From NCBI RefSeq assembly GCF_900101965.1, contig NZ_FNAP01000019.1, forward strand, positions 1-41,728: a stretch of 41,728 nucleotides of DNA. The letters run 5' to 3'. Origin of the DNA: Rhodospira trueperi (lineage in GTDB: Bacteria > Pseudomonadota > Alphaproteobacteria > Rhodospirillales > Rhodospirillaceae). Each line of letters opens with the position of its first letter. The first letter of the stretch is position 1. Made by a program: the position numbers and the translations under genes. The notes beneath the pieces are model-generated. The model saw only the letters and a list, made by a program, of their open reading frames with translations, searched no databases and was not told the origin of the DNA. Of this stretch, positions 34,142 through 41,728 are shown piece after piece.

Positions 34142-35017
34142 CTAGCGTTCCGCCAACGCCCGCGCTGCTGTCTGGACCAGTTTGAGCGCGGTGATGGGCT
34201 TCTCAAGGAAGGCATCGACGCCGGCGGCCTTCGCCATCTCACTGAATCCCGGTTCGCCGTACCCGCTGATCATCACGATGGGCGTGGTCACCCCGCGTCC
34301 GCGCGCCTCGCGCACGAACTCCAGCCCGTCCATGCCGTCCATGCGCCAGTCCACCAGGATCAGCGTCGGGACCGCCTCCGCCAGGGCCGCAAGGCCCTGA
34401 TGGGCGTCGTCCACCAGGGTGATGGAAGGGCAGCCCAGCCCCTTCAGGATGGTGCGCAGAATGACCTGGAAGTTCTGGTTGTCATCCAAGACCAGCACCG
34501 ACATGGAGGAGAAATCCAACGGCGCCGGCCCAGGGGCCTGATCCTGGTTGGCCGGCGGCGCCATGGAGTCGGGCACGGCGTCAAAGGAAATGGCGGCGGC
34601 CTCGCGCATCGCCTCGGGATGTTCGATGACGGCCGAGCGGTAGCGGAAGTCCTGCTTCAGGATGTGATCGATCAACCAGGAGCGCAGGAACTCCATGACC
34701 TCGCGGGCGTTCACCGAACCGGGATTACGGAGATACTCGCTGCGACTCTCGCGGGCGCGCTGGGACAGTTTCTGGTGCATCTCGCGGTGCAGGGCCAGTT
34801 CCGGGAAGCCGGCGGCCTGCATCAGCCTTTCCTCGCGCGCGAAATGGTACTGCGTGTAATCGACGAGGGTGTTCAGAACGCTCCCCAGGGTGGAGGCCTC
34901 CTCCTCCGCCCCGATACAGTCGTAGGCCTGATTCAGCAGGTCCACCAGAACCCTGTGGTCTCGGTCGATGAGGTCGATTCCGGTTTCGAGGTCCTTGCCC
35001 CAATTCACATAAGCCAT
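34142..35017 (-). CDS. Bacteriohemerythrin fused to a REC domain
   Basis: 291 residues. N-terminal hemerythrin (~1-130) retains all seven di-iron ligands: H21, H58, E62, H77, H81, H118 and D123, so it should bind O2 (or sense O2/NO/redox). After a Pro/Ala linker (~135-170) comes a receiver domain with D178/D179, phospho-acceptor D223 (LILVDWRMDGMDG) and K273. No output domain follows, so it acts through protein contact or as a phosphate-accepting sensor. It follows ilvD by 42 bp and faces the chemosensory operon convergently. I infer a link to that CheA, but it is not shown. Confidence 0.9.
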   Translation of the reverse strand: MAYVNWGKDLETGIDLIDRDHRVLVDLLNQAYDCIGAEEEASTLGSVLNTLVDYTQYHFAREERLMQAAGFPELALHREMHQKLSQRARESRSEYLRNPGSVNAREVMEFLRSWLIDHILKQDFRYRSAVIEHPEAMREAAAISFDAVPDSMAPPANQDQAPGPAPLDFSSMSVLVLDDNQNFQVILRTILKGLGCPSITLVDDAHQGLAALAEAVPTLILVDWRMDGMDGLEFVREARGRGVTTPIVMISGYGEPGFSEMAKAAGVDAFLEKPITALKLVQTAARALAER

Positions 35018-35059
35018 GGCTGAGTGTTCCGCCCCTAAAGGTTTCGGCCTTGCGCCGGT

Positions 35060-36910
35060 TCACGGCTCCACTTGCGTCACATCGCGCACCGCGCCCATAT
35101 CGGCGCTGGTGGTTAGGGCCGCGTAGGCCCGCAGCGCCGGCGAGACCGCGCGCGTCCGTGCCGCCGGGCGCCATGCGGCGCTTCCCTTCGACTCCATGGC
35201 CGCGCGGCGCCGCGCCCATTCGGCCTCTTCGACGCGCGCGCCGATGGTCCGCCCCGGAATGTCGATGTCGATGATGTCACCCGGCTCCACCAGGGCCAGC
35301 CCGCCGCCGGCCGCCGCCTCGGGCGAGGCGTGACCGATGGACAGCCCCGACGTGCCGCCGGAAAAACGCCCGTCGGTGACCAGGGCGCAGCTCTTGCCCA
35401 GGCCCATCGATTTCAGATAGCTGGTCGGATACAGCATTTCCTGCATGCCGGGGCCGCCCTTGGGGCCCTCGTAGCGGATCACCACCACGTCGCCGGCCTT
35501 GACCTCGCCGCCCAGGATTTTGGCCACCGCCTCCTCCTGGCTTTCACAGATCACGGCCGGGCCGGAGAAGCGCAGGATGGAGGCATCCACCCCGGCGGTC
35601 TTCACGATGCAGCCGCGCTCGGCCACGTTGCCGTACAGGACCGCCAGTCCGCCGTCGGCGGAAAACGCGTGCGCGCCCTCGCGGATCGCGCCGCTGCTGC
35701 GGTCGAGGTCCAGGTCGTCATAGGACCGGTTCTGCGAGAACGCCTCGACGGTGCGCACGCCGCCCGGCGCGGCCTTGAAGAAGTCGCGGACCTCGGCGTC
35801 GTTGCTGACGCGGATGTCCCAATGCGCCAGCGCCTCACCCAGGGTCGCGCTGTGCACGGTCGGCACGGTGGTGTCGAGCAGGCCCAGCCGGCCCAACTCG
35901 CCCAGGATGGCCATGATGCCGCCGGCGCGGTGAACGTCCTCCACATGCACGTCGGGCACCGAGGGTGCGACCTTGCACAGGTTCGGCGTCGAGCGCGACA
36001 GGCGGTCGATGTCGTCCATGGTGAAGGGGATCTCCCCCTCGCGCGCCGCCGCCAGCAGATGCAGGACGGTGTTGGTGGACCCGCCCATGGAAATGTCCAG
36101 GCGCATGGCGTTCTCGAACGCGGCGCGGCAGGCGATGGAGCGCGGCAGCACGCTGGCGTCGTCCTCGTCGTACCAGCGCCGGCACAGATCGACGATGCGC
36201 CGGCCGGCCTCCAGGAACACGTTGCGCCGCCGCGCGTGCGTGGCCACCAGGGTGCCGTTGCCGGGCAGGCCCAGGCCCAGCGCCTCAGCCAGACAGTTCA
36301 TCGAGTTGGCGGTGAACATGCCGGAGCACGATCCGCAGGTCGGGCAGGCGGAGCGCTCGTACGCCGCCACCGCCTCGTCGCTGGCCGTGGCGTCGGCGGC
36401 ATGCACCATGGCGTCGACCAGATCGACCGCGCGCTCCTGGCCGTCCACCACCACCTTGCCGGCCTCCATCGGCCCGCCAGAGACGAACACCACCGGGATG
36501 TTCAGGCGCATGGCCGCCATCAGCATACCCGGGGTGATCTTGTCGCAGTTGGAGATGCACACCAGCGCGTCGGCGCAGTGGGCGTTGACCATGTATTCGA
36601 CGGAGTCGGCGATCAGCTCGCGCGACGGCAGGCTGTACAGCATGCCGCCATGGCCCATGGCGATGCCGTCATCAACGGCGATGGTGTTGAATTCCTTGGC
36701 GACGGCCCCGGCGGCCTCGATCTCGCGGGCCACCATCTGGCCCATGTCCTTCAGGTGAACGTGACCCGGTACGAACTGGGTAAACGAGTTGGCAATGGCG
36801 ACGATCGGCTTGCCGAAATCATCGTCGGTCATGCCCGTCGCGCGCCACAGGCCGCGCGCTCCGGCCATGGTGCGGCCGTGCGTGCTGGTGCGGGAACGAA
36901 GCTCGGGCAT
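35060..36910 (-). CDS. ilvD: Dihydroxy-acid dehydratase
   Basis: 616 residues, exactly the E. coli length. It dehydrates 2,3-dihydroxy-isovalerate and -methylvalerate in valine, isoleucine and leucine synthesis using an Fe-S cluster. The sequence is near-canonical: [31 protein letters not shown], the cluster cysteines in [13 protein letters not shown] and [28 protein letters not shown] and the C-terminal [19 protein letters not shown]. It starts at ATG 36910 with GAGGGGG upstream. Confidence 0.97.
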   Translation of the reverse strand: MPELRSRTSTHGRTMAGARGLWRATGMTDDDFGKPIVAIANSFTQFVPGHVHLKDMGQMVAREIEAAGAVAKEFNTIAVDDGIAMGHGGMLYSLPSRELIADSVEYMVNAHCADALVCISNCDKITPGMLMAAMRLNIPVVFVSGGPMEAGKVVVDGQERAVDLVDAMVHAADATASDEAVAAYERSACPTCGSCSGMFTANSMNCLAEALGLGLPGNGTLVATHARRRNVFLEAGRRIVDLCRRWYDEDDASVLPRSIACRAAFENAMRLDISMGGSTNTVLHLLAAAREGEIPFTMDDIDRLSRSTPNLCKVAPSVPDVHVEDVHRAGGIMAILGELGRLGLLDTTVPTVHSATLGEALAHWDIRVSNDAEVRDFFKAAPGGVRTVEAFSQNRSYDDLDLDRSSGAIREGAHAFSADGGLAVLYGNVAERGCIVKTAGVDASILRFSGPAVICESQEEAVAKILGGEVKAGDVVVIRYEGPKGGPGMQEMLYPTSYLKSMGLGKSCALVTDGRFSGGTSGLSIGHASPEAAAGGGLALVEPGDIIDIDIPGRTIGARVEEAEWARRRAAMESKGSAAWRPAARTRAVSPALRAYAALTTSADMGAVRDVTQVEP

Positions 36911-36927
36911 GGCGGGACCCCCTCATT

Positions 36928-36966
36928 GGCCGGTAAACATCGGTCCCACCTTGTACATGACCGGCC
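36928..36966. promoter_or_regulatory. Inverted repeat in the ilvD leader
   Basis: Arms GGCCGGT (36928-36934) and ACCGGCC (36960-36966) enclose a less GC-rich 25-bp segment, beginning 18 bp upstream of the ilvD start codon. It could be an operator or leader fold. No attenuator-type leader peptide rich in branched-chain codons is visible. Confidence 0.3.
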
Positions 36967-37012
36967 GCGCGTGGCAAGAGCGCGCGGTGAAATGCGCAGG
37001 GACGTCCGCCCC

Positions 37013-38815
37013 TCACCCCTCCTTCATGCGCAGGGCCTCGATGAAGGCGGACTGGGGGATCTCCACCTTGCCGAACTGGCGCATGCGCTTCTTGCCCTCT
37101 TTCTGCTTCTCCAACAGCTTCCGCTTCCGCGTCACGTCGCCGCCGTAGCACTTGGCGGTCACGTCCTTGCGCATGGCGGAGATGGTCTCGCGCGCGATCA
37201 CGCGCCCGCCGATGGCGGCCTGCAGCGGGATCTTGAACATGTGCCGGGGGATCAGGTCCTTCAACCGCTCGCAGATCTGGCGGCCGCGGAACTCCGACTG
37301 GGTGCGGTGGGCGACGAACGACAGCGCGTCCACCGGCTCGTTGTTGACCAGGATGGAGACCTTGACGAGGTCCGACGGTGTGTATTCCGACATCTCGTAG
37401 TCGAAGCTGGCGTAACCGCGCGAGATCGACTTCAGCCGATCATAAAAGTCGAACACGATCTCGTTCAGCGGCAGCTTGTAGACCGCCATGGCCCGCGCGC
37501 CGGCATAGGTCAGATCGAGTTGCTCGCCGCGCCGCTCGGTACACAGCTTCAGAACCGGTCCGAGGTACTCGTCCGGGACGATGATGGTGGCCTTGACCCA
37601 CGGTTCCTCGATGGAGTCGATGGTCACCGGGTCCGGCATGTCGGCCGGGTTGTGAAGCTCCAGGTAATCCCCGTTGGTCAGGTGCATCTTGTAGACCACG
37701 CTGGGCGCGGTGGTGATCAGGTCGAGGTCGAACTCGCGGCTCAGGCGCTCCTGGATGATCTCCATGTGCAGCAGACCCAGGAAGCCGCAGCGGAAGCCGA
37801 AGCCGAGCGCCGCCGAGGTCTCCATCTGGTATTCGAAGCTGGCATCGTTCAGGCGCAGCTTGCCGAGGCTGTCGCGCAGGGTCTCGAAGTCCGAGGTGTC
37901 CACCGGGAACAGGCCGCACCACACCACCGGCACCGACGGCCGGAAACCCGGCAACGGCGTCTCGCACGGCCGGCGGTCGTCGGTGAGCGTATCGCCCACC
38001 TGGGTGTCGGCCACCGACTTGATGCCGGCCATGATGAAGCCCATCTCGCCGGCCGACAGGGTCTCCGTCTCGACCAGCTTGGGCGTGAACATGCCGACCT
38101 TGTCGATGGGGTGCACCGCGCCGGTGCGCATCATGCGCATCTTCATGCCCTTGCGGAACGTGCCGTCGATCACGCGGACCAGCGTGATGACGCCCAGATA
38201 GGGGTCGTACCAGGAATCGACCAACAGCGCCTTGGGCGGGTTTTCCACCTCGCCCTGGGGCGGCGGCAGGCGCTTGACCAGCGCCTCCAGCACGTCGGTC
38301 ACGCCCTGGCCGGTCTTGGCGGAGATGGGCAGCGCCTCCGAAGCGTCGATGCCGATCACGTCCTCGATCTGCTCCTTGATGCGGTCGGGCTCGGCCGCCG
38401 GCAGGTCGATTTTGTTGAGGACGGGGACAATCTCAAGATCGTTCTCAAGCGCCAGATAGACGTTGGCGAGGGTCTGCGCCTCCACCCCCTGTGAGGCGTC
38501 CACCACCAGCAGCGCACCCTCGCACGCGGCCAGCGAGCGCGAGACTTCGTATGAGAAGTCCACGTGTCCCGGCGTGTCCATCAGGTTGATGGCGTAGGTC
38601 TTTCCGTCGCCGGCCTGATAGGTCAGGCGAACCGTCTGCGCCTTGATGGTGATACCGCGCTCGCGCTCGATGTCCATGCTGTCGAGCACCTGCTCCTTCA
38701 TCTCGCGGTCGTCCAGCCCGCCGCACATCTGGATCATGCGATCCGCCAGCGTGGATTTGCCGTGGTCGATGTGCGCGATGATGGCGAAGTTGCGGATGTG
38801 CGAAAGGTCGGTCAT
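37013..38815 (-). CDS. lepA: Elongation factor 4 (LepA)
   Basis: 600 residues, the normal length. A ribosome-binding GTPase that back-translocates or remodels ribosomes. GTP-binding motifs in order: G1 [10 protein letters not shown]3 DTPGH and G4 NKID. The LepA-specific C-terminus is intact, including [31 protein letters not shown]-type RGYASFDYE and the ending [23 protein letters not shown] at 38815; no strong ribosome-binding site is seen. Confidence 0.98.
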   Translation of the reverse strand: MTDLSHIRNFAIIAHIDHGKSTLADRMIQMCGGLDDREMKEQVLDSMDIERERGITIKAQTVRLTYQAGDGKTYAINLMDTPGHVDFSYEVSRSLAACEGALLVVDASQGVEAQTLANVYLALENDLEIVPVLNKIDLPAAEPDRIKEQIEDVIGIDASEALPISAKTGQGVTDVLEALVKRLPPPQGEVENPPKALLVDSWYDPYLGVITLVRVIDGTFRKGMKMRMMRTGAVHPIDKVGMFTPKLVETETLSAGEMGFIMAGIKSVADTQVGDTLTDDRRPCETPLPGFRPSVPVVWCGLFPVDTSDFETLRDSLGKLRLNDASFEYQMETSAALGFGFRCGFLGLLHMEIIQERLSREFDLDLITTAPSVVYKMHLTNGDYLELHNPADMPDPVTIDSIEEPWVKATIIVPDEYLGPVLKLCTERRGEQLDLTYAGARAMAVYKLPLNEIVFDFYDRLKSISRGYASFDYEMSEYTPSDLVKVSILVNNEPVDALSFVAHRTQSEFRGRQICERLKDLIPRHMFKIPLQAAIGGRVIARETISAMRKDVTAKCYGGDVTRKRKLLEKQKEGKKRMRQFGKVEIPQSAFIEALRMKEG

Positions 38816-39022
38816 GGATGGTTGAGCCCAAGGAAGAGTTGTGCCGCCAACTGCCAGCGGACGGACAATAGGAGTGATCGGGGTTCAGTTCAACACAACC
38901 GATCCCGGGTTCGTGACACTGGTGTGATCGAACGGGGGCGATGGAGCACTTCATTCGACACGCCGTTAAAATTTCAGTATGGTTTCGCGTATATCTTTTG
39001 GCATAGTCGATGGTTCGGAGGC
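38816..39022. promoter_or_regulatory. Divergent promoter region, lepA and DUF2336 gene
   Basis: About 207 bp between divergent starts. The part from 38880 onward is more AT-rich and probably carries both promoters. I see no operator. Confidence 0.35.
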
Positions 39023-40282
39023 ATGGCGCGACCCCTTTTCGCTCCCACTGTCTCGTCCCCTGACCCACAACAGGTGCGCGGAATGGCGCCGTCCGACGAC
39101 GAGCAAACGCAGACCGAGGCGATCGACGCCCCCTATCTTCTGGCGCTGGCCCGACAGAAGACGGTGGCCTCACGCAATGCCCTGGCGGAGGTGATCGCCG
39201 GCCTGTTCGGCAAGGGCGCCGACACCCTCAATGACCGCGAATTCGCGCTGATGGCGGATATCCTGCGCCGTGTGCTCAAGGAAATCGAGATCTCGGTGCG
39301 GCGGCGCATCGCCGCCGGCTTCGCCAGCCGGCCGGACGTCCCGCGCGATCTGTTGACCTTCCTGGCCAACGACGAGATCGACGTGGCCTATCCGGTGCTC
39401 AGCCAAAGCCCGGTGCTGCGCGACGCGGACCTGATCGAGGTCATCCGCAACCGCACCCTGGAACACCAACTGGCCGTCGCCGTGCGCTTCGAGGTCAGCG
39501 AGGCGGTGTCGGACGAACTGGTCAACACCGGCAACGAGACCGTCATCACGGAACTGCTGAAGAACCCGGACGCGCGTATCTCCCGGGCCACCCTGGGCTA
39601 TCTGGTGGAACAGTCGCGGCGGGTCGGCGGATATCGGGAGCCCATCCTGTCGCGCCGTGAACTGCCGGAGGATTTGGCCAAGCGCATGGTGCTGTGGGTC
39701 TCGGCCGCGCTGCGCAAGACCATCGTGGATCGGTTCGATCTGGACCCGATCGAGGTCGATGAGATGATCGAAAAGGCGGTGCTCGAACCCGACTCAGCGG
39801 ATGCCGACTCGGAAACGGGGGCGACCACGGCCGCCGAGCGTCTGGCGGACGAACTGAGCGCGGCCGGGCGCAACGACGCCGACTTGATGATCTCGGCGTT
39901 GCAGAACGGCGAGGTGTCGCTGTTTGTCACCCTGTTTGCGCGCGCCGCCCGCATGCGGGAGATTCTGGTGCAGCGGATGCTGTTCGAGCCGGGCGGCGAG
40001 GGGCTGGCCATCGCCTGCAAGGCCCTGGGGTTGGCGCGCGAGGACTTCTCGGTGATCTTCCTGTTCTCGCGCAAGGCTCGGCCGGTCTCGGCGACGGTGC
40101 TGCGCGACGAACATCAGTCCGTGATGGCCCTGTACGACCGCATGACGGCCGAGGTCTGCCGCAAGGTTCTCAACCGCTGGCAGCGCGATCACAATTACCT
40201 CAAGGCCCTTCTGGCCGTGGACTTCACGGAATCCAGGGGCATGGAGGCGGCCCTGCCGACAAACTCCCTGGATTCGGCCTGA
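39023..40282 (+). CDS. DUF2336 domain protein
   Basis: 419 residues. Mostly helical, with HEAT-like stretches such as LLTFLANDEIDVAYPVLSQSP and ITELLKNPDARISRATLGYL, the hallmark of the DUF2336 family found widely in alphaproteobacteria. No catalytic residues are evident and the function is unknown. The start is uncertain: ATG 39023 directly follows CGGAGG, too close to be ideal, and ATG 39083 (MAPSDDEQTQ) is an alternative. It is divergent from lepA. Confidence 0.85.
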   Translation: MARPLFAPTVSSPDPQQVRGMAPSDDEQTQTEAIDAPYLLALARQKTVASRNALAEVIAGLFGKGADTLNDREFALMADILRRVLKEIEISVRRRIAAGFASRPDVPRDLLTFLANDEIDVAYPVLSQSPVLRDADLIEVIRNRTLEHQLAVAVRFEVSEAVSDELVNTGNETVITELLKNPDARISRATLGYLVEQSRRVGGYREPILSRRELPEDLAKRMVLWVSAALRKTIVDRFDLDPIEVDEMIEKAVLEPDSADADSETGATTAAERLADELSAAGRNDADLMISALQNGEVSLFVTLFARAARMREILVQRMLFEPGGEGLAIACKALGLAREDFSVIFLFSRKARPVSATVLRDEHQSVMALYDRMTAEVCRKVLNRWQRDHNYLKALLAVDFTESRGMEAALPTNSLDSA

Positions 40283-40328
40283 CGCGGAGCCCCATTGAAA
40301 CGTGCGCAATCCGGCAAACTGGCTCGTA
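40283..40328. other. Spacer after the DUF2336 gene
   Basis: Nothing recognisable apart from the start of the repeat that follows. Confidence 0.3.
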
Positions 40329-40426
40329 GGTTGGGGTGAGCGGAGCGAACCCCAACATCGTTCGACTCCGTTGGCCGGATCCGTTGGGGTTCGGGGTGTT
40401 GCCCCTCGCCCCAACCCACGGAGCGG
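40329..40426. repeat. REP-like intergenic palindromic repeat
   Basis: GTTGGGGT (40330-40337) pairs with ACCCCAAC (40349-40356) around GAGCGGAGCGA. A second related unit starts with GTTGGGGTTCGGGG near 40382 and ends with CCCCTCGCCCCAAC near 40424. The GTAGGTTGGGGTGAGC...GCGAACCCCAAC pattern is a common interspersed repeat between proteobacterial genes. It probably forms hairpins downstream of the DUF2336 gene. Confidence 0.65.
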
Positions 40427-40622
40427 CGACCGACGCGCGCGAACCCATCCAAGATCTCTCGGAAGAGGTGCCGCCGACGTCGCCGACTCTGATCGATGAA
40501 ACAGGTGGCCCCAGGACGCCTGCCGCCCATCGACATCCCGGCGGCTATCCTTCGGCCAGCCGCCCTACAACAGGCGCCAGTTTCGTTCTTGAAGGGGCGG
40601 GGCCGTCCCCCGGGATGACGGA
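40427..40622. other. Intergenic, no supported gene
   Basis: Open frames on both strands here lack ribosome-binding sites and family features. It presumably contains the promoter of the gene at 40623. Confidence 0.35.
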
Positions 40623-41279
40623 ATGACCTCCACACCCGCCTTGCCGCAGGTGATCGGCCCGCATGAGGGGCGAGAACTGGACTTCATGCTGTCCGGCGAG
40701 AAGCCGCTGGCCCTGTTCTGCGACATCGTTCCGTCGCCTTATGAATGGCCGGACGCGCTGTTCGAACCGCATGTGTCATCGGGCCGACTGGTCCAGAAAG
40801 ACATGCTGGCAGAGACACCGGATGGCCGTCACACCGTCCGGCATCTCTACTACGCCCCGCCCCAAGAGGCCTGGCGGATCGACGAGGCCCATGCCCTCGC
40901 GTCGAAACACTTCGACTCCTGGTGCGACGAGGCCGCCGAGGTCTGCGCACAGCTTGGTCGCTTGCTGGGGTATCGCGAGGACGACATCCGGCGGTTCATC
41001 GCGTGGACGGAGCAGACCCAGCGGGACCGACGCGGGTCTTCGCTGGATCAGACACCCGGTCCACAGACCTCGATCAGAACCGCTCCAGACGAATCACCTG
41101 GATGTCGGAGACACAAACCACCCCGGGCCAGCTTTCCAGAATCGGCGCCAATCCCTCCAGCAGGGCCTCCGCCTTCTTCGGGCGGGTCAGCACCACGACC
41201 TGCACCATGTGCTGGGCGTCGACCGGCATGTCGTCCTGCCAGGCGCCGTCCAGGCCCCGCCCCTCCAGGGTTGGGATGA
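40623..41279 (+). CDS. Uncharacterised protein with dubious C-terminus
   Basis: The open frame encodes 218 residues. The first ~140 look like a real soluble protein (PHEGRELDFMLSGEKPLALF, ALFEPHVSSGRLV, HLYYAPPQEAWRIDEAHALA, CAQLGRLLGYREDDIRRFI). From about residue 145 the composition turns to Pro/Arg/Ser-rich sequence typical of a non-coding frame, and this part overlaps the convergent PII-like gene by 206 bp. Either the true 3' end was lost or frameshifted near 41040-41070, or the gene reads through. I do not recognise the family. Confidence 0.55.
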   Translation: MTSTPALPQVIGPHEGRELDFMLSGEKPLALFCDIVPSPYEWPDALFEPHVSSGRLVQKDMLAETPDGRHTVRHLYYAPPQEAWRIDEAHALASKHFDSWCDEAAEVCAQLGRLLGYREDDIRRFIAWTEQTQRDRRGSSLDQTPGPQTSIRTAPDESPGCRRHKPPRASFPESAPIPPAGPPPSSGGSAPRPAPCAGRRPACRPARRRPGPAPPGLG

Positions 41280-41382
41280 CGGTATAGCGTTTGGCTCCGC
41301 ACTCCTGGATGAGTTGGACCACCTGCTTGAGCTGCGGCTTTTCGATGAACATTTCAACTTTCTTGACGGTATGCGTCAGCAT
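41074..41382 (-). CDS. PII-like signalling protein
   Basis: 102 residues with a ferredoxin-like pattern of PII proteins: VKKVEMFIEKPQLKQVVQLI, GAKRYTVIPTLEGRG, then VQVVVLTRPKKAEALLEGLA and the final VVCVSDIQVIRLERF. The T-loop region (GRGLDGAWQDDMP) is short and lacks the uridylylation tyrosine of GlnB/GlnK, so it belongs with PII-like (not classical nitrogen) regulators. ATG at 41382 with GAGAGGG about 11 nt upstream. The IS lies 148 bp upstream and may have replaced its promoter or separated it from an operon partner. Confidence 0.7.
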   Translation of the reverse strand: MLTHTVKKVEMFIEKPQLKQVVQLIQECGAKRYTVIPTLEGRGLDGAWQDDMPVDAQHMVQVVVLTRPKKAEALLEGLAPILESWPGVVCVSDIQVIRLERF

Positions 41383-41530
41383 GACCCCATTTCCCTCTCC
41401 CGTGTGTCCGTGCTGTACCCGGCGACGGACAGGCCGGCGGGGCAGCGTATCACACGATCCCTGCGAAGACGTACCCCATCCCACCCCCTCGTCGGCGGCG
41501 GGGTCGGCCAAGGGCTGCGACCGGATCGCG
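41383..41530. other. Leader of the PII-like gene up to the IS
   Basis: 148 bp without a gene. Any native promoter of the PII-like gene must lie here or be supplied by the IS. Confidence 0.35.
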
Positions 41531-41728
41531 ACCACGGCAACGAGTCCAGGTTAATGAACCGGGTCTGCAATGAGCTGGGCAATGACGGCGGGGTCCCAGC
41601 CTGCGACCTTGCGGGTAGTCTTGATGGATCGCTTGCCGCGTCCGGCGCGGATGATATTGAAGGCGAAGCGGCGCACGAGGGCCATGTTCTGGGCGCCGTG
41701 CCCCCGTCGCAGTCGCGACTGATCCTCC
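41531..41728 (-). mobile_element. 3' end of an ISAs1-like insertion sequence (right copy)
   Basis: The minus strand from 41727 to TAA at 41551-41553 encodes the last 58 transposase residues, including EDQSRLRRGHGAQNMALV, RRFAFNIIRAGRGKRS and AGWDPAVIAQLIADPVH. The pattern DxSRLRRGHxxQNxxxxRRxxxNII then RKxA..D...IAxL is that of the ISAs1/H-repeat DDE transposase C-terminus. It is the reverse complement of the left copy over the shared 96 bp. The window ends inside the element, so catalytic residues are not visible. Confidence 0.78.

Noticed and set aside
35330-38494. A 1054-residue open frame on the plus strand
   Set aside because: It is antisense to ilvD and lepA, both unmistakable, and its composition (His/Gln/Arg-rich) is that of a shadow frame in GC-rich DNA.
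38564-39022. N-terminal extension of the DUF2336 protein
   Set aside because: The frame is open upstream but overlaps lepA antisense and the promoter region; no suitable start signal is present.
1-41728. Composite transposon bounded by the two IS copies
   Set aside because: The interior holds tRNA-Glu, lepA, ilvD and cydABXDC, which are ordinary chromosomal genes, and both edges are also window edges, the usual place for assembly breaks at repeats.

Overview
The window looks like chromosomal DNA from a GC-rich alphaproteobacterium, probably Rhodospirillales. The basis is the mix of HutW/HutX heme genes, an alphaproteobacterial DUF2336 protein, a ParA-linked chemosensory operon and strong G/C preference at third codon positions; no rRNA or other species marker is present. 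Both edges lie inside inverted copies of the same insertion sequence (ISAs1-like transposase tails at 1-96 and 41531-41728), so the window is probably a contig broken at a repeat. Core genes (tRNA-Glu, cydABXDC, ilvD, lepA) lie between the copies.

Layout. 1-300: IS tail, tRNA-Glu(CTC) and its terminator. 752-7256 (minus): a complete cytochrome bd operon transcribed cydA-cydB-cydX-cydD-cydC, with a perfect 14-bp hairpin between cydX and cydD. 7257-8600: intergenic DNA with a small two-helix membrane protein and possible gene debris. 8600-16619 (minus): a heme-iron operon, hmuR-hmuT-hmuU-hmuV-monooxygenase-hutW-hutX-chuY-like reductase. It pairs an O2-dependent IsdG-type enzyme with the O2-independent radical-SAM route. 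A flavodoxin gene (17065-17547) diverges from hmuR, and the two promoters share a palindromic motif.

18036-33212 (plus): chemosensory genes. A transmembrane chemoreceptor with a degenerate PilZ-like tail is followed, after an IS3 remnant and a strong terminator, by a compact operon. Its order is a soluble receptor with two complete signalling domains, a triple-CheW protein, CheB, a HEAT-repeat protein, CheR, CheY, a large CheA, a STAS-like protein, a ParA ATPase, a second CheY and a membrane-anchored receptor-like protein carrying a CheZ-like DxxxQ motif. Most junctions overlap or are very short. I infer a self-contained chemosensory pathway built on a cytoplasmic array whose inheritance is managed by ParA. 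This is the most interesting system in the window.

33213-41728: a decayed IS630 transposase and two large adjacent hairpins, then on the minus strand lepA, ilvD and a hemerythrin-REC protein that faces the chemosensory operon. A DUF2336 protein, an intergenic palindromic repeat, an uncharacterised gene and a PII-like regulator complete the window.

All calls come from reading the sequence and from family knowledge. No database search or structure prediction was run.
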